64,000 nt of DNA from assembly GCF_002953935.1 (NCBI RefSeq), contig NZ_CP026514.1:868001-932000 (forward strand). Direction: 5' to 3'. The number at the start of each line of letters is the position of its first letter. Positions within the stretch are counted from its first letter, which is position 1. The DNA is from Arthrobacter sp. PGP41 (lineage in GTDB: Bacteria; Actinomycetota; Actinomycetes; Actinomycetales; Micrococcaceae). Both the position numbers and the translations under genes were made by a program. Shown piece after piece: positions 50,547-59,504 of the stretch. The notes beneath the pieces are model-generated. The model saw only the letters and a list, made by a program, of their open reading frames with translations, had not been told where the DNA came from and did not search any database.

Positions 50547-51746
50547 TCAGCCCTCCGCGGCCGCCCGCACCTGGGCTTTGTCATGCTCGGCATGGGCGGA
50601 ACGCAGCAGGTCCATGAACTCGGGCTCGTTCCGGATGAGGCGCTTGTACTTCTCCGGGAGCTTGCGGATCTGGTCCTCCTCGCGGCACATTGCGGCGAAG
50701 ATCTTGTCCCGCTCGTTCATGTCCGTCTCGTAGTTGAGGTCCAGGTATTCAACGGCATGCCGCCGCGCACCGGAAACGGCGTTCTTGGCCTTGCCCTTGG
50801 GGCTGAAGATGGATGCCAGCACGGTGACCACCAGGACACCCAGGATCACGCTCAGGGACACCTCCGTGCTGACCTCCACCACATTCACGTGCTGGCCGTC
50901 GTTGATGAACGGCAGGGTGTTCTCATGCAGGGCATGCAGGATGAGCTTCACGCCGATGAACCCCAGGATGACGGCCAGGCCGTAGGAAAGGAAGATCAGG
51001 CGGTCCAGCAGGCCGTCGATCAGGAAGAACAGCTGCCGCAGGCCCATCAGGGAGAACGCCGTGGCCGTGAACACGATGAACACGTTCTGGGTCAGGCCGA
51101 AAATTGCCGGGATGGAGTCCAGCGCAAACAGGATGTCCGTGCCGCCGATCGCCACCATCACCAGGAGCATCGGGGTGAGGACCCGCTTGCCGTCCTGCAC
51201 GGTGAAGAGCTTGTCGCCGTCGTAGTGTTCCGACGCCGGCAGGAACTTCTTGGCCAGCCGGACCACCAGGCCTTCGGAGTCGTCGTCGTGGCTGTCCGGC
51301 CTGAGGAGGTTGCCGGCGGTGATGAGCAGGATCAGCCCGAAGATGTAGAACACCCACGCGAAGCTGTTGATCAGGGCCGCGCCGAGGAAAATGAATGCCG
51401 TGCGGGCGATGAGCGAAAAGACGATGCCGAAGAGCAGCACCTTCTGCTGGTCCGCGCGGGGCACCCGGAAGCTGGCCATGATGATGAGGAACACGAAGAG
51501 GTTGTCCACGGACAGCGCCTTCTCCGTGATGTACCCGGCAAAGTATTCGGTGCCCATGGTGGGTCCGCCGAGCAGCAGCACGCCGAGCCCGAAAAGCAGC
51601 GCGATTCCCACGTACAGGGCTGACCAGATGGCCGATTCCCTAAGCGAGGGAGTGTGTGCCTTGCGGACATGAAAGAAGAAGTCGAAGACCAGCAGGCCCA
51701 CGATCCCAATGACGGTCAGGGTCCAGACATAAGAAGGTACTTCCAC
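50547..51746 (-). CDS. TerC-family (Alx-type) integral membrane protein
   Basis: A 399-residue protein from GTG 51746, with AAAGG upstream. It has about nine hydrophobic segments and TerC signatures: YFAGYITEKALSVDNLFVFL, LFGIVFSLIARTAFIFLGAA, VAIGGTDILFALDSIPAIFG and LMGLRQLFFLIDGLLDRLIF. The acidic residues in helices are thought to bind divalent metals, and Alx-type relatives export Mn2+. The C-terminal about 85 residues are charged and cytosolic. It follows recQ by 41 bases on the same strand, so no room exists for a manganese riboswitch upstream. Confidence 0.92.
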   Translation of the reverse strand: MEVPSYVWTLTVIGIVGLLVFDFFFHVRKAHTPSLRESAIWSALYVGIALLFGLGVLLLGGPTMGTEYFAGYITEKALSVDNLFVFLIIMASFRVPRADQQKVLLFGIVFSLIARTAFIFLGAALINSFAWVFYIFGLILLITAGNLLRPDSHDDDSEGLVVRLAKKFLPASEHYDGDKLFTVQDGKRVLTPMLLVMVAIGGTDILFALDSIPAIFGLTQNVFIVFTATAFSLMGLRQLFFLIDGLLDRLIFLSYGLAVILGFIGVKLILHALHENTLPFINDGQHVNVVEVSTEVSLSVILGVLVVTVLASIFSPKGKAKNAVSGARRHAVEYLDLNYETDMNERDKIFAAMCREEDQIRKLPEKYKRLIRNEPEFMDLLRSAHAEHDKAQVRAAAEG

Positions 51747-51787
51747 GTGGCGGGCCTTTCGTTCGGGTCTCTTCCCAGCCTACCTAC

Positions 51788-53464
51788 CTATGCTGGCTTC
51801 AGAAGTTCGTGTTCCACTACAGCGGTCCGCGAGAGGGTCTTGTAGCCTTCCTGTTCAAACAGGACGGTCATCACGTCATCCTCGTGCCGCATCACCAGCC
51901 CCGGACCCCACTCCTTATGGACCACGGCGGACTGGAGCGGGAACCGTTCCTCCGCCTGATCGCCGAAAGCCCTGCCGCCGTCGTCCGCTGAATGAAGGGC
52001 CGGCTCCTTGGCCGCAGCATCGGCGCACGCGTCGCAGTTGCCGCACGGTTCCGGCAGGTGCTCGCCAAAGTAGGCCAGCAGGAACTGCCGCCGGCAGCTG
52101 TCCGTCTCGGCGTAGCCGCGCATCATGGTGAGCCGGGACTGGTCCACGCGCTGCCGGGCTTCGGCGAGTTCGACGGCGCCACCCACCAGGGCGGGCAGCT
52201 TCTCCGTGGAGACGAGCCGGACGCCGCGCCTGCCGGACGTGACAGCGCCGGTTTCCTCCAGCTGGTTCACCAGCGAGGTGATGCGGCGGGCCGATAAACC
52301 CGTGAGTTCGGCAAGGGAAGACCTGGGGGCAGGCGCGCCCGCTGACTTGAGGACCTTCAACAGGGCCAGGAGCGCCTCGGGATCGGGGGAGTGAGTTGCG
52401 AAGAACTTCCGCAGGCCCAGATCCTCTGAGCGGTAGTGCAGCACGGCCGCAGCCGGCTCACCGTCACGCCCGGCCCGGCCAATTTCCTGATAGTAGGAAT
52501 CCAGCGACTCGGGAATGTCCGCGTGGACCACGAAGCGCACATTGGGTTTGTCGATTCCCATGCCGAAGGCGGTGGTGGCCACCACCATGTCCAGCTGGTC
52601 GTCCAGGAACTGTTCGTGAATGCGCTCGCGTTCCGCCGCGGAACGCCCGGCGTGGTACGCCTCCGCGCGCAGCCCCTCCTTGCCCAGCCTGGCGGCGTAC
52701 TTTTCGGTATCTTTGCGGGTGGCGGCGTAGAGGAGGCCCTGCCCCTCCCGGGCCATCGCCGCCACCTGTTCCACCACGGCCTGGCGCTTGCCCTTGTCCT
52801 CATGGTGCCGGACGACGTCCAGGCCGATGTTGGGCCGGTCGAAGCCGTGCACCAGGACCAGCGGGTCCTTCATGCGCAGCCGCTCCTCGATCTCGTCCCG
52901 GACCGGGGACGAGGCGGTGGCGGTGAGTGCTGCAACGGGAGGATTGCCCAGCCGTTCGCGGACGCTGCCCAGTCCGAGGTAGTCGGGGCGGAAATCGTGG
53001 CCCCAGGAGGAGACGCAGTGGGCCTCGTCCACCACGAACAGCGAGATGTCCAGGGCGGCGATGCGGTCCACCGTCTTCTGCTTGGCCAATTGCTCCGGGG
53101 CGAGGAACAGGAACGCGGCCTTGCCGGTTTCCACCGCCTGCCACGCGGCCTCCACCTCCGAATCGCTGCGGGACGAATTGACGGCGACGGCGGCGCCCGC
53201 CCCCAGGTCCCCGGCCAGCGCGTCGAGCTGGTCCTCCTGCAGGGCGATGAGCGGGGAGACCACGACGGCGGGCCGCCGGGTTTTGTTGTGGAGGAACAGG
53301 GCAGCGACCTGGTAGATCGCAGACTTTCCGTAGCCGGTGGGCATTACCGCAAGGACGTCACGGCCGGCGGCCAGCGCGGCCATGCCTGCCAGCTGGCCGT
53401 CCCGCAGGTGGGACAGGGAAAAGGAGGACGCCGCGAGGGCGGAGAGGGCAAGATCGTCTGACAT
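51788..53464 (-). CDS. recQ: RecQ-family ATP-dependent DNA helicase
   Basis: A 558-residue SF2 helicase. Motif I is [12 protein letters not shown] and motif II is [20 protein letters not shown]. Further motifs include [20 protein letters not shown] and [13 protein letters not shown] RecQ C-terminal zinc cluster follows ([20 protein letters not shown], then CDACAD). No HRDC domain is visible; the short C-terminal 70 residues contain a [20 protein letters not shown] element. The enzyme unwinds DNA in recombination and repair. It lies upstream of terC and shares its strand with the large nuclease/helicase. Confidence 0.93.
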   Translation of the reverse strand: MSDDLALSALAASSFSLSHLRDGQLAGMAALAAGRDVLAVMPTGYGKSAIYQVAALFLHNKTRRPAVVVSPLIALQEDQLDALAGDLGAGAAVAVNSSRSDSEVEAAWQAVETGKAAFLFLAPEQLAKQKTVDRIAALDISLFVVDEAHCVSSWGHDFRPDYLGLGSVRERLGNPPVAALTATASSPVRDEIEERLRMKDPLVLVHGFDRPNIGLDVVRHHEDKGKRQAVVEQVAAMAREGQGLLYAATRKDTEKYAARLGKEGLRAEAYHAGRSAAERERIHEQFLDDQLDMVVATTAFGMGIDKPNVRFVVHADIPESLDSYYQEIGRAGRDGEPAAAVLHYRSEDLGLRKFFATHSPDPEALLALLKVLKSAGAPAPRSSLAELTGLSARRITSLVNQLEETGAVTSGRRGVRLVSTEKLPALVGGAVELAEARQRVDQSRLTMMRGYAETDSCRRQFLLAYFGEHLPEPCGNCDACADAAAKEPALHSADDGGRAFGDQAEERFPLQSAVVHKEWGPGLVMRHEDDVMTVLFEQEGYKTLSRTAVVEHELLKPA

Positions 53465-53686
53465 AAAAGGCGCTCCGCAGAGTGGTTTCCGCAGCCGCTT
53501 GCTTCAGCCGAGGTGACCAGCCTATCGCGGCCCGGAAGCCGCCGTCGTCAATTGTTCGCGGCGGTGTCATGGACAGGAAGCCGTTTTCCTTGACTTCCCG
53601 GTTTCCCTGAACAAGTGTGGAAAGGGCCCGGACCCCCGAACATGCGGAGGGTGGCAGGTACCGGCCGAACGCGAGGAGAACCAGCA

Positions 53687-56014
53687 GTGACGCGCAAGAA
53701 TCCCGAAGTCGAAGAGGCTGACGAGTCTGAGATTGAAGTCAGCGGCCACCCGAAAACCTGGGCTGCCGGCGTGCCCGGCGTCTACCATTCCATGCAGCCG
53801 GCCCTCAAGCACATGGGCCTGGACCGGTCGCGGAAGACCCTGCTGGCGCTGAACCAGAAGGACGGATTCGACTGCATGAGCTGTGCCTGGCCGGACCCTG
53901 GCCACCGCAAAACGTTCGAATTCTGCGAGAACGGCGCCAAGGCAGTGACCTGGGAAGCCACCCCGGTGGTGATCGGGTCCGAATTCTGGGCGGAGCATCC
54001 GGTCAGCGAGCTGCGGGAACGGTCCGAGTACTGGCTGGGCATGCAGGGGCGCCTGACGGAGCCTGTGTACAAGCCTGCAGGCGAAGACCACTACCGGCCC
54101 GTGGGCTGGGACGAAGCGTTCGGGATCATTGCGGACAAGTTGAAGTCGCTGCCCAGCCCCGACCAGGCAGCCTTCTACACCAGCGGCCGGACCTCGAACG
54201 AGGCAGCCTTCCTCTACCAGCTTTTCATCCGCGGGTACGGCACCAACAACCTGCCGGACTGCTCCAACATGTGCCACGAGTCCTCGGGCTGGGCAATGGG
54301 CCAGACCATCGGCATCGGCAAAGCAACGGTTTCCTATGACGACTTCGCCAAGGCCGAGCTGATCATCATCATGGGCCAGAACCCGGGCACCAACCACCCC
54401 CGGATGCTCACCGCCCTCGAAGAAGCGAAGGAGGCCGGTGCCCGGATCGTGGCGGTCAACCCGCTGCCCGAGGCCGGGCTGATGCGCTACAAGAATCCGC
54501 AGAAGGTGAAGGGGATCATCGGCCGCGGCACGGACCTGGCAGACCAGTTCCTGCAGGTGCGGATCGGCGGCGACATGGCGCTGCTGCAGGCCGTCTCCAA
54601 GCGCGTCCTCGATGCCGAGGCCGCTCATCCGGGGACTGTGCTGGACCACCAGTTCCTCGAGGAACACTGCGACGGCCTCGAGGAACTCCGGGCGCACCTT
54701 GCTGAACTGGACGAGGCCGCCGTCCTTGAGGCCACCGGCCTGCGGACCGAGGAAATCGACGAGCTCGCAGCCCGGTACCTCGCTGCGGAGAAGGTGATCA
54801 TCACCTGGGCGATGGGCATCACGCAGCAGAAGAAGGGCGTTGCCACCATCAAGGAGATCATCAACCTGCTCCTGCTGCGCGGCAACATCGGCAAGCCCGG
54901 CGCCGGTGCCTCGCCCATCCGGGGACACAGCAACGTCCAGGGCGACAGGACCATGGGGATCTGGGAGCAGATGCCACCGGCATTCCTGGACGCCCTGGGC
55001 AAGGAATTCAGCTTCGAACCGCCGCGGACGCACGGCGCGGATGCGGTGGAGACCATCCGGCAGATGCGCGACGGCGGGATCAAGGTTTTCATCGCCATGG
55101 GCGGCAACTTCGTGGGCGCCATGTCGGACACCCGGGCCGCGGAGACGGCGATGGAAGGCACGGAACTGTCCGTCCAGGTTTCCACGAAGCTCAACCACTC
55201 CCACGCGGTCACGGGCGCCGAGGCCTTGATCCTGCCCACGCTCGGGCGGACCGAGATTGACCGGCAGGCGTCAGGCCCGCAGTTCGTGTCCGTGGAGGAC
55301 ACCGTCTGCGCCGTCCATGCCTCCCACGGCACGGTGGAACCCGTGGCGCCCGGCCTGCTCTCGGAAGTGGCCATCGTCTGCCAGCTGGCACAGCGGGTGC
55401 TGGGTGACCGGATCGCGGCGGACTGGGCGGGCTTCCAAGAGAACTATGACCTGATCCGCGAGCACATCTCCCACGTGGTGGTGGGCTGCGAGGACTACAA
55501 CCGGAAGATCAGGCAGGAGGGCGGCTTCGTCCTGCCGAACGGTCCCCGCGATTCCCGCACGTTCCACACCCCCACCGGCAAGGCCATGCTGACCGTCAAC
55601 GAGCTCGAGCATGTGGAGCGGCCGGCAGGCACCCTGATCCTGCAGAGCATGCGCTCGCACGACCAGTTCAACACCACCATCTACGGCCACAACGACCGCT
55701 ACCGCGGCATCAAGAAGGGCCGCGAGGTGGTGTTCGTGAATCCGGAAGACCTTGCCGAACTGGGGCTTGAAGACGGGCAGCACGTGGACGTGCGGGGTGT
55801 GTACGGGGACAACGCCGAGCGGGTCCTCCGCAACTACCGGGTGGTGTCCTACCCGTCAGCCCGCGGGTGCGCTGCCGCCTACTATCCGGAAGCCAACGTG
55901 CTGGTGCCGCTGGAGAGCGTGGCGGAGGGCAGCCAGACGCCCGTCTCCAAAGCAGTGATCGTCCGTCTTGAGCCCGTAGCCGCCTTCCGTGAGGAGCCAA
56001 CGGCCGCGGGATAA
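53687..56014 (+). CDS. FdhF/YdeP-family molybdopterin oxidoreductase
   Basis: A 775-residue protein from GTG 53687, chosen for AGGAG upstream. It belongs to the YdeP branch of molybdopterin oxidoreductases. The N-terminus has CMSCAWPDPGHRKTFEFCEN and TWEATPVVIGSEFWAEHPVS. The probable active-site Cys lies in PDCSNMCHESSGWAMGQT, where Cys-His matches the Sec/Cys-His of formate dehydrogenases. Cofactor-binding stretches (IIIMGQNPGTNHPRMLTALE and SPIRGHSNVQGDRTMG) follow, and the C-terminal domain includes QSMRSHDQFNTTIYGHNDRY. Formate oxidation is plausible because fdhA lies just downstream, but YdeP substrates are not proven. Confidence 0.85.
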   Translation: MTRKNPEVEEADESEIEVSGHPKTWAAGVPGVYHSMQPALKHMGLDRSRKTLLALNQKDGFDCMSCAWPDPGHRKTFEFCENGAKAVTWEATPVVIGSEFWAEHPVSELRERSEYWLGMQGRLTEPVYKPAGEDHYRPVGWDEAFGIIADKLKSLPSPDQAAFYTSGRTSNEAAFLYQLFIRGYGTNNLPDCSNMCHESSGWAMGQTIGIGKATVSYDDFAKAELIIIMGQNPGTNHPRMLTALEEAKEAGARIVAVNPLPEAGLMRYKNPQKVKGIIGRGTDLADQFLQVRIGGDMALLQAVSKRVLDAEAAHPGTVLDHQFLEEHCDGLEELRAHLAELDEAAVLEATGLRTEEIDELAARYLAAEKVIITWAMGITQQKKGVATIKEIINLLLLRGNIGKPGAGASPIRGHSNVQGDRTMGIWEQMPPAFLDALGKEFSFEPPRTHGADAVETIRQMRDGGIKVFIAMGGNFVGAMSDTRAAETAMEGTELSVQVSTKLNHSHAVTGAEALILPTLGRTEIDRQASGPQFVSVEDTVCAVHASHGTVEPVAPGLLSEVAIVCQLAQRVLGDRIAADWAGFQENYDLIREHISHVVVGCEDYNRKIRQEGGFVLPNGPRDSRTFHTPTGKAMLTVNELEHVERPAGTLILQSMRSHDQFNTTIYGHNDRYRGIKKGREVVFVNPEDLAELGLEDGQHVDVRGVYGDNAERVLRNYRVVSYPSARGCAAAYYPEANVLVPLESVAEGSQTPVSKAVIVRLEPVAAFREEPTAAG

Positions 56015-56037
56015 GCCGCGGGGATAAGCAGGCGCGA

Positions 56038-56367
56038 CTATTGTGCGGTGTCCGCCCAGCCCTTGCTGGCGGGCCCGCCGTCGTGCCCGTCCTCGCACAG
56101 CTGGAAGGCGGTGTCCGCGGCCTTGGCCACCGCGGCAGCCGCGTTCCCGCGGTTGCCGGCACTGCCGGTGCCGGCCTGCAGTCCCGCAGCGTATCCCACC
56201 ATGAAGGTGGTCACCGGGGCTGCGGCGTGGGTGACAGACCCGGCCGATTTCCGGGCCAGGTCCAGGAGCAGTTCGTGGTCCACGTCCAGGTCCAGGATTT
56301 GCAGCGCCTGGGCCAGCCGGTTGCTCCATTGGTCCAGGATCTGCATTTCGTCCTCATTGGCCGGCAT
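56038..56367 (-). CDS. DUF6457 protein, small helical
   Basis: A 109-residue protein from ATG 56367, with AAGGAG six bases upstream; the GTG at 56373 abuts that site and is not used. The pattern LDQWSNRLAQALQILDLDVD, then LLLDLARKSAGSVTHAAAPV and TTFMVGYAAGLQAG, fits DUF6457, which often occurs next to or fused with molybdenum-cofactor genes such as mobA in actinobacteria. Here it converges on the molybdopterin oxidoreductase gene, in keeping with that link. No catalytic residues are evident. Confidence 0.78.
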   Translation of the reverse strand: MPANEDEMQILDQWSNRLAQALQILDLDVDHELLLDLARKSAGSVTHAAAPVTTFMVGYAAGLQAGTGSAGNRGNAAAAVAKAADTAFQLCEDGHDGGPASKGWADTAQ

Positions 56368-56693
56368 GTCCACTCCTTGGTTTTGGCTCGGTGTTGGGTC
56401 GCTGGAACGTTCTCCGTGCCGAGACTACAAGGGTTCGGCGCGGAAGTCACCGGGTGTCCGGAACCCTTAATTCCCGTGAGTGGAGATATTAGGGGTCGAA
56501 CCTATGGCTACGCGGCCACGCCGTGCTTAGACTGGGCGGACCCCCGCCCATTGGACCCTTTCCGGCCCGATCCCCACCTGATGTTGAGGCGCCAGGAATA
56601 TCGGCCCACCGGACGGTGCCCTTGCCCGGGGTAGCATCAACGACCCAAAATCACGGCCGTCCCACCGGGCAGGCCTGACAACAGGAGACAGAG
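56368..56693. other. 326-base divergent intergenic region
   Basis: The region separates the DUF6457 gene from fdhA. It holds the AAGGAG of the DUF6457 gene at its left end and ACAGGAG before fdhA at its right end. No open frame with a ribosome-binding site, no RNA gene and no strong dyad was seen. Candidate -10 elements toward fdhA are TAGACT near 56528 and TAGCAT near 56633, without convincing -35 partners. Confidence 0.5.
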
Positions 56694-57911
56694 ATGACAG
56701 GAAACAAAGCCGTTGCCTACAAAGAGCCGGGCAAGGTTGAACTGATCGACATTGACTACCCCAGTTTCGAACTCAAGGACGGGCCGGGGGTCAACCCAGC
56801 GAATGTGGGCCGTCCGGTCAATCACGGAGTGATCCTCAAGACCGTAGCCACCAACATCTGCGGCTCGGACCAGCACATGGTCCGCGGACGCACCACCGCC
56901 CCGCCCAACCTGGTGCTGGGGCATGAGATCACCGGTGAAGTGGTGGAGGTGGGCCGCGACGTGGAATTTATTAAAGTCGGCGATCTCTGTTCGGTGCCGT
57001 TCAACATCGCCTGCGGCCGCTGCCGGAACTGCAAGGAGCGCAAGACCGGCATCTGCCTGAACGTGAACCCGGACCGCCCGGGCAGCGCCTATGGGTACGT
57101 GGACATGGGCGGCTGGGTGGGCGGCCAGGCAAACTACGTGCTGGTGCCGTATGCCGACTGGAACCTGCTGAAGTTCCCGGACAAGGACCGGGCCATGGAG
57201 AAGATCATGGACCTTGCCATGCTCTCGGATATCTTCCCCACGGGATTCCACGGAGCCGTGAGCGCCGGTGTGGGTGTTGGTTCCACGGTGTATGTGGCCG
57301 GAGCCGGTCCTGTGGGCCTCGCAGCGGCGACGAGCGCGCATCTGCTGGGTGCCGCCGTCGTGATTGTGGGGGACCTCAACGAGGACAGGCTGGCGCGGGC
57401 GCGCAGCTTTGGCTGCGAAACGGTGGACCTCACCAAGGGCGGCCCGGCGGAGCAGATCGAACAGATCCTCGGGGTGCCCGAAGTGGACTGCGGCGTGGAC
57501 GCGGTGGGCTTCGAGGCGCGGGGGCATGGGCACGGAAAGGACGCTGAGGAAGCACCTGCCACCGTCCTGAACTCGCTGATGGAGATCACCGCGGCCGGCG
57601 GCGCGCTTGGCATCCCTGGCCTCTATGTGACGGGTGATCCCGGCGGCATCGACGAGGCCGCCAAGAAGGGCGCGCTGAGCCTGAGCCTGGGCACCGGCTG
57701 GGCCAAGTCCCTGAGCTTCACCACCGGCCAGTGCCCGGTGATGAAGTACAACCGGCAGCTGATGATGGCCATCCTGAACGACAAGGTGAACATCGCCAAG
57801 AACGTGAACGCCAAGGCGATCACGCTTGAGGAAGCGCCGCAGGGCTACGCGGAGTTCGACGCCGGTGCAGCAACCAAGTACGTCCTCAACCCGAACGGCT
57901 ACCTGAGCTGA
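56694..57911 (+). CDS. fdhA: Glutathione-independent formaldehyde dehydrogenase
   Basis: A 405-residue zinc-containing medium-chain dehydrogenase. Catalytic-zinc residues are in ATNICGSDQHMVRGR (Cys) and LGHEIT (His-Glu). The structural-zinc cysteines lie in CGRCRNCKERKTGIC. The NAD-binding loop is VAGAGPVGLAAATSA. The overall sequence, with MGGWVGGQANYVLVPYADWN and LNEDRLARARSFGCETVDLT, matches Pseudomonas putida-type FdhA, which oxidises formaldehyde to formate with tightly bound NAD. The nearby YdeP-type enzyme could take formate further to CO2. Confidence 0.92.
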   Translation: MTGNKAVAYKEPGKVELIDIDYPSFELKDGPGVNPANVGRPVNHGVILKTVATNICGSDQHMVRGRTTAPPNLVLGHEITGEVVEVGRDVEFIKVGDLCSVPFNIACGRCRNCKERKTGICLNVNPDRPGSAYGYVDMGGWVGGQANYVLVPYADWNLLKFPDKDRAMEKIMDLAMLSDIFPTGFHGAVSAGVGVGSTVYVAGAGPVGLAAATSAHLLGAAVVIVGDLNEDRLARARSFGCETVDLTKGGPAEQIEQILGVPEVDCGVDAVGFEARGHGHGKDAEEAPATVLNSLMEITAAGGALGIPGLYVTGDPGGIDEAAKKGALSLSLGTGWAKSLSFTTGQCPVMKYNRQLMMAILNDKVNIAKNVNAKAITLEEAPQGYAEFDAGAATKYVLNPNGYLS

Positions 57912-58014
57912 CCCAGGACTGGCGGACGGTGGGCCGGGCAAGGGAAGGGTGCGGGAACAAGTATCCCTCGGCTGTGGTTAGCTGAAGGACACACCGCACA
58001 GAAGGAGATTCCCC

Positions 58015-58365
58015 TTGAGTGACATCACCGTCCGTCACAACCCCGGCCGCGAGCGCTTCGAAGTGCTCGACGCCGGCAACGTGATCGGCAAGGCCGCGTA
58101 CAAGGATTACGACGGCGGCGGCTCGCCGCAGCGGATTTTCTACCACACCGTGATCAACGAGGAGTACGGCGGCCAGGGACTGGCGGGCCAGCTCGCCACC
58201 GCCGCGCTGGGTGCCACGGTCAGCGCCGGAATGGGAATCGTCCCGGTGTGCCCCTACATCAGGAAATTCCTCATCAGCCATCCTGACTACGCGGGTCACA
58301 CAGTGCGTGTTGCTCCCGCACACCTGGAGTTCCTGGACGCTGCGCTGGCCGCCCGCACCCGCTGA
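58015..58365 (+). CDS. GNAT-like N-acetyltransferase (YjdJ type)
   Basis: A 116-residue protein from TTG 58015, with AGAAGGAG upstream. The pattern FYHTVINEEYGGQGLAGQLA and the helix ATAALGATVSAGMGIVPVCP, then IRKFLISHPDY, is the compact single-domain GNAT of the YjdJ/NAT_SF-2 type, with the acetyl-CoA-binding GGQGLAG loop. Substrates of this group are unknown. It follows fdhA by 103 bases and ends at a hairpin that begins one base after the stop. Confidence 0.88.
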   Translation: MSDITVRHNPGRERFEVLDAGNVIGKAAYKDYDGGGSPQRIFYHTVINEEYGGQGLAGQLATAALGATVSAGMGIVPVCPYIRKFLISHPDYAGHTVRVAPAHLEFLDAALAARTR

Positions 58366-58366
58366 C

Positions 58367-58402
58367 GGACACCGCACCTGCGCGTCCGCGGGTGCAGTGT
58401 CC
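58367..58402 (+). terminator. Hairpin after the acetyltransferase gene
   Basis: GGACACCGCACC (58367-58378) and GGTGCAGTGTCC (58391-58402) pair with one mismatch around a 12-base loop. It starts directly after the stop codon. There is no T-run, so the strength is uncertain. Confidence 0.6.
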
Positions 58403-58538
58403 ATAAAGGGGTGCCGGGACATGGCGCGCCTGCGGCTTATCAGGCAGCTCCCGACCTTCAATGGTCTAATCAACATCGCATCCCGTGCGCTGGGGCCGCG
58501 TGATGCAGACCGGGCTGTTGAAGGAGGCAGGAGCCCCT

Positions 58539-59459
58539 ATGTCGGTGGACCAGAAAAACACTCCGTCCGGGCCGAAGGCCCGTCCGGGCCCGCGGGCGGC
58601 AAGGCGACGGCTTGCGGTGTTGTTTTGTGCCGTGGCGCTCCTGATAGCCGCCACCTTTGTCCTGGCCGTCCAGCGATCGGTGCCGCTGGCCGGGGGAGCG
58701 GAACCGGTCCCGGCCGCGGCGCCGACGGAGCCTGTTGCTGCCGCCCCGAATTCGCTGCAGGACCGCATCGACTCCCTTCTGGCGGATAAGGCCGGCTACC
58801 GGATCGGGGTGGCCCTGGCGGACGTTTCCGGTGACGCAGCGCTGACCTTCGGGGACCAGGAGGCCTTCAACGCGGCCAGCACGGCAAAGATCATCACGGC
58901 AGCGGCCTACTACCGCCTGGTGGAAAAGGGGGAGGCGCGCCTCGACGACCCCCTGGGGGACTATGACGCAGCGTTCCAGCTTGAAGCGATGGTGAACCAG
59001 AGCAACAACGATTCCTGGCTGCTCCTGATGGATGCGGTGGGCTACCCGGAGCTGACCGCCTATTCCGCCTCGATCGGTGTCACTTACGATCCCGAAGAGA
59101 ACCTCCTGACTCCCGCCGCCATGGCCAGTGTCCTCAAACAGCTTTACGCCGGGGACCTGTTGAACCCGGAGAATACGGCGGAACTGCTCGGCTACATGCA
59201 GGAGACGAATAACGAGGACCTGATCCCCGCCGGCTCCCAGGCCGGGATCGAGGTGTTCCACAAGTACGGGGAGTTCGACGGGCAGCTTCACGATGCCGCC
59301 ATCCTGAATTACCGCGGCTCATCCTTTGCGCTGGTGATCTACACCGAGAATGCGGAGGGATTGGAAGCCGCCGGGCAGGCCGACGCAATCCGCGAACTGA
59401 CAGGACTGGTTGAGGAAGCATTGTTCCCGCCGGTGCGGGCCGGGAACCAGGCCGGATAG
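58539..59459 (+). CDS. Secreted beta-lactamase-like serine hydrolase
   Basis: A 306-residue protein from ATG 58539, with CAGGAG upstream. A membrane segment (LAVLFCAVALLIAATFVLAV, about residues 26-45) is followed by a Pro/Ala spacer. The catalytic domain has the class A-like SxxK motif in AASTAKIITAAAYY, an S-x-N motif in VNQSNNDSWLLLM, and HKYG in place of KTG. This fits the DD-peptidase/beta-lactamase-like serine hydrolase family. The lack of a clear class A Glu166 region argues against true beta-lactamase activity; a peptidoglycan role is more likely. Confidence 0.8.
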   Translation: MSVDQKNTPSGPKARPGPRAARRRLAVLFCAVALLIAATFVLAVQRSVPLAGGAEPVPAAAPTEPVAAAPNSLQDRIDSLLADKAGYRIGVALADVSGDAALTFGDQEAFNAASTAKIITAAAYYRLVEKGEARLDDPLGDYDAAFQLEAMVNQSNNDSWLLLMDAVGYPELTAYSASIGVTYDPEENLLTPAAMASVLKQLYAGDLLNPENTAELLGYMQETNNEDLIPAGSQAGIEVFHKYGEFDGQLHDAAILNYRGSSFALVIYTENAEGLEAAGQADAIRELTGLVEEALFPPVRAGNQAG

Positions 59460-59504
59460 CCCATCAACTCGCGCCATCTGTGCCGTGTGCGCCAGACTGT
59501 TTCC

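Noticed and set aside
51747..51787. Possible manganese (yybP-ykoY) riboswitch before terC
   Set aside because: Only 41 bases separate recQ and terC, too short for the riboswitch.
56486..56510. GGGTCGAACCTATGG resembles a tRNA T-arm
   Set aside because: No acceptor stem, anticodon arm or D-arm can be folded around it.
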